Below the pieces are notes generated by a model. The model searched no databases. It saw nothing but the letters and a program-made list of their open reading frames with translations, and was not told where the DNA came from. Below are positions 6,183 to 6,866 of a DNA stretch of 6,866 bases, in pieces. Numbering within the stretch: position 1 is the stretch's first letter; each line of letters starts with the position of its first letter. The position numbers were made by a program, and so were the translations under genes. This DNA comes from CAZWEZ01 sp964632795 (lineage in GTDB: Bacteria > Pseudomonadota > Alphaproteobacteria > Rhodospirillales > 2-02-FULL-58-16), in the NCBI GenBank assembly GCA_964632795.1, contig CAZWEZ010000138.1:1-6866 (forward strand), in the 5' to 3' direction.

Positions 6183-6866
6183 GTGACCGGGAGCGGCGGA
6201 CAAGCGAATCCGGTCGGCGCGGCGCCCCTGTTCCGCCCCTTCGCCGGGCTGCGCCCGGCCCCCGAATTCGCCGCCGAGGTCGCCGCCCCGCCCTACGACG
6301 TGCCGAGCGCCGCCGAGGCGCGGGAGCTGGCCCGGGGGCGGCGATGGAGCTTCCTCCACGTCTCGCGGCCCGAGATCGACCTGCCGCCGGGGGCCGACCC
6401 CCGGTCGCCGGAAGCCTACGCCGGGGCCGCCGGGACCCTGCGGCGGATGGTCGCCGACGGGGTCCTGCGCCGGGATTCGGCGCCGTGCTACTACGTCTAC
6501 CGGCTGAGCGACGGCGGCCACGTCCAGACCGGGATCGCGGCGGCGGCCTCGATCCAGGCCTACGAGTCCGGACGCATCCGCCGCCACGAACTGACCCGCC
6601 CCGACAAGGAGACCGACCGCGTCCGCCACATCGAGGCGCTGGGCGCCCAGACCGGACCGGTAATGGCCGCCCACCGCCCGCTGGCCGAGGTCGCCGGGGT
6701 GGTCGCCGAGGTGACCGGGCGGCCGCCGGAGCTGGAGGCGGAGACCGCCGACGGCGTGGTCCACGCCCTGTGGGCGGTCGCCGAGCCGGCGGCCATCGGC
6801 CGCCTGGGCGCGGCGTTTGACGCCGCCGGGGTGCTGTACATCGCCGACGGCCACCACCGCTCGGCG
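6183..6866 (+). CDS. DUF1015-family protein, N-terminal part (3' partial)
   Basis: A GTG at 6183, four bases after the trpB2-like stop, opens a frame that runs to the window end, giving 228 residues. The family is recognised from its characteristic blocks: LFRPFAGLRP near the start, VAAPPYDV, WSFLHVSRPE, CYYVYRLSDGG, YESGRIRRHELTRPDKETDR, TGPV, and IADGHHRSA at 220-228. DUF1015 proteins are usually about 400 residues, so roughly half is missing here. There is no signal peptide or membrane segment, so it is likely cytoplasmic. The ribosome site is poor, consistent with coupling to the upstream gene. The family's function is not settled. Its genes often lie beside serA/serC serine-biosynthesis genes, and the DGHHR motif recalls ParB/Srx-fold proteins, which include free-serine kinases. 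A serine or phosphoserine role is therefore a reasonable but unproven guess. Confidence 0.88.
   Translation, partial: MTGSGGQANPVGAAPLFRPFAGLRPAPEFAAEVAAPPYDVPSAAEARELARGRRWSFLHVSRPEIDLPPGADPRSPEAYAGAAGTLRRMVADGVLRRDSAPCYYVYRLSDGGHVQTGIAAAASIQAYESGRIRRHELTRPDKETDRVRHIEALGAQTGPVMAAHRPLAEVAGVVAEVTGRPPELEAETADGVVHALWAVAEPAAIGRLGAAFDAAGVLYIADGHHRSA

Noticed and set aside
1..6866. CRISPR arrays, tRNA or rRNA genes, insertion sequences, attachment sites
   Set aside because: No short regularly spaced repeats, no tRNA-like cloverleaf or rRNA core sequence, and no transposase or terminal inverted repeats were seen; the only large repeat is the gene duplication.

Overview
The window is GC-rich DNA in which every supported gene lies on the + strand. 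The organism looks like a Gram-negative bacterium: one gene encodes a secreted HtrA-type periplasmic protease, and codon third positions are strongly GC-biased. The gene mix would fit a high-GC proteobacterium, perhaps an alphaproteobacterium, but no rRNA or other marker gene is present, so this is inference.

Region 1 (1-3047) is an inositol-phosphate module. The tail of an unidentified gene (ends at 133) overlaps the start of a bifunctional enzyme gene (120-1481), and a second copy follows in tandem (1606-2967). Both copies encode 453 residues, and their starts and stops are offset by exactly 1486 bp. Each protein joins an N-terminal sugar-nucleotidyltransferase-like domain (CTP:inositol-1-phosphate cytidylyltransferase type, IPCT) to a C-terminal membrane CDP-alcohol phosphatidyltransferase domain (di-myo-inositol-phosphate-phosphate synthase type, DIPPS). 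The second copy has an intact nucleotidyltransferase signature. The first copy has lost it in a tight cluster of changes but keeps the full CDP-alcohol phosphotransferase motif. The last 321 bp of this domain shared by the two copies are identical at every base, although the DNA immediately upstream differs by about 17 %. This points to recent gene conversion (or an assembly artefact). A diverged repeat of the 3' flank follows each copy.

Region 2 (about 3048-4732) carries an HtrA/DegP-type protease gene with a complete catalytic triad and two PDZ domains. A plausible promoter with a heat-shock-like CTTGAAA element precedes it, and a clear intrinsic terminator follows it.

Region 3 (4733-6866) is a probable two-gene operon. 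It has a TrpB2-type, PLP-dependent tryptophan synthase beta-like gene with a strong ribosome binding site, and four bases later a DUF1015-family gene that runs off the window. No trpA is visible. TrpB2 enzymes use serine or O-phosphoserine, and DUF1015 genes often sit beside serine-biosynthesis genes, so the pair may share serine or phosphoserine metabolism. That is a hypothesis. The most unusual features are the asymmetric tandem IPCT/DIPPS pair with its homogenised 3' half and the TrpB2-DUF1015 pairing.
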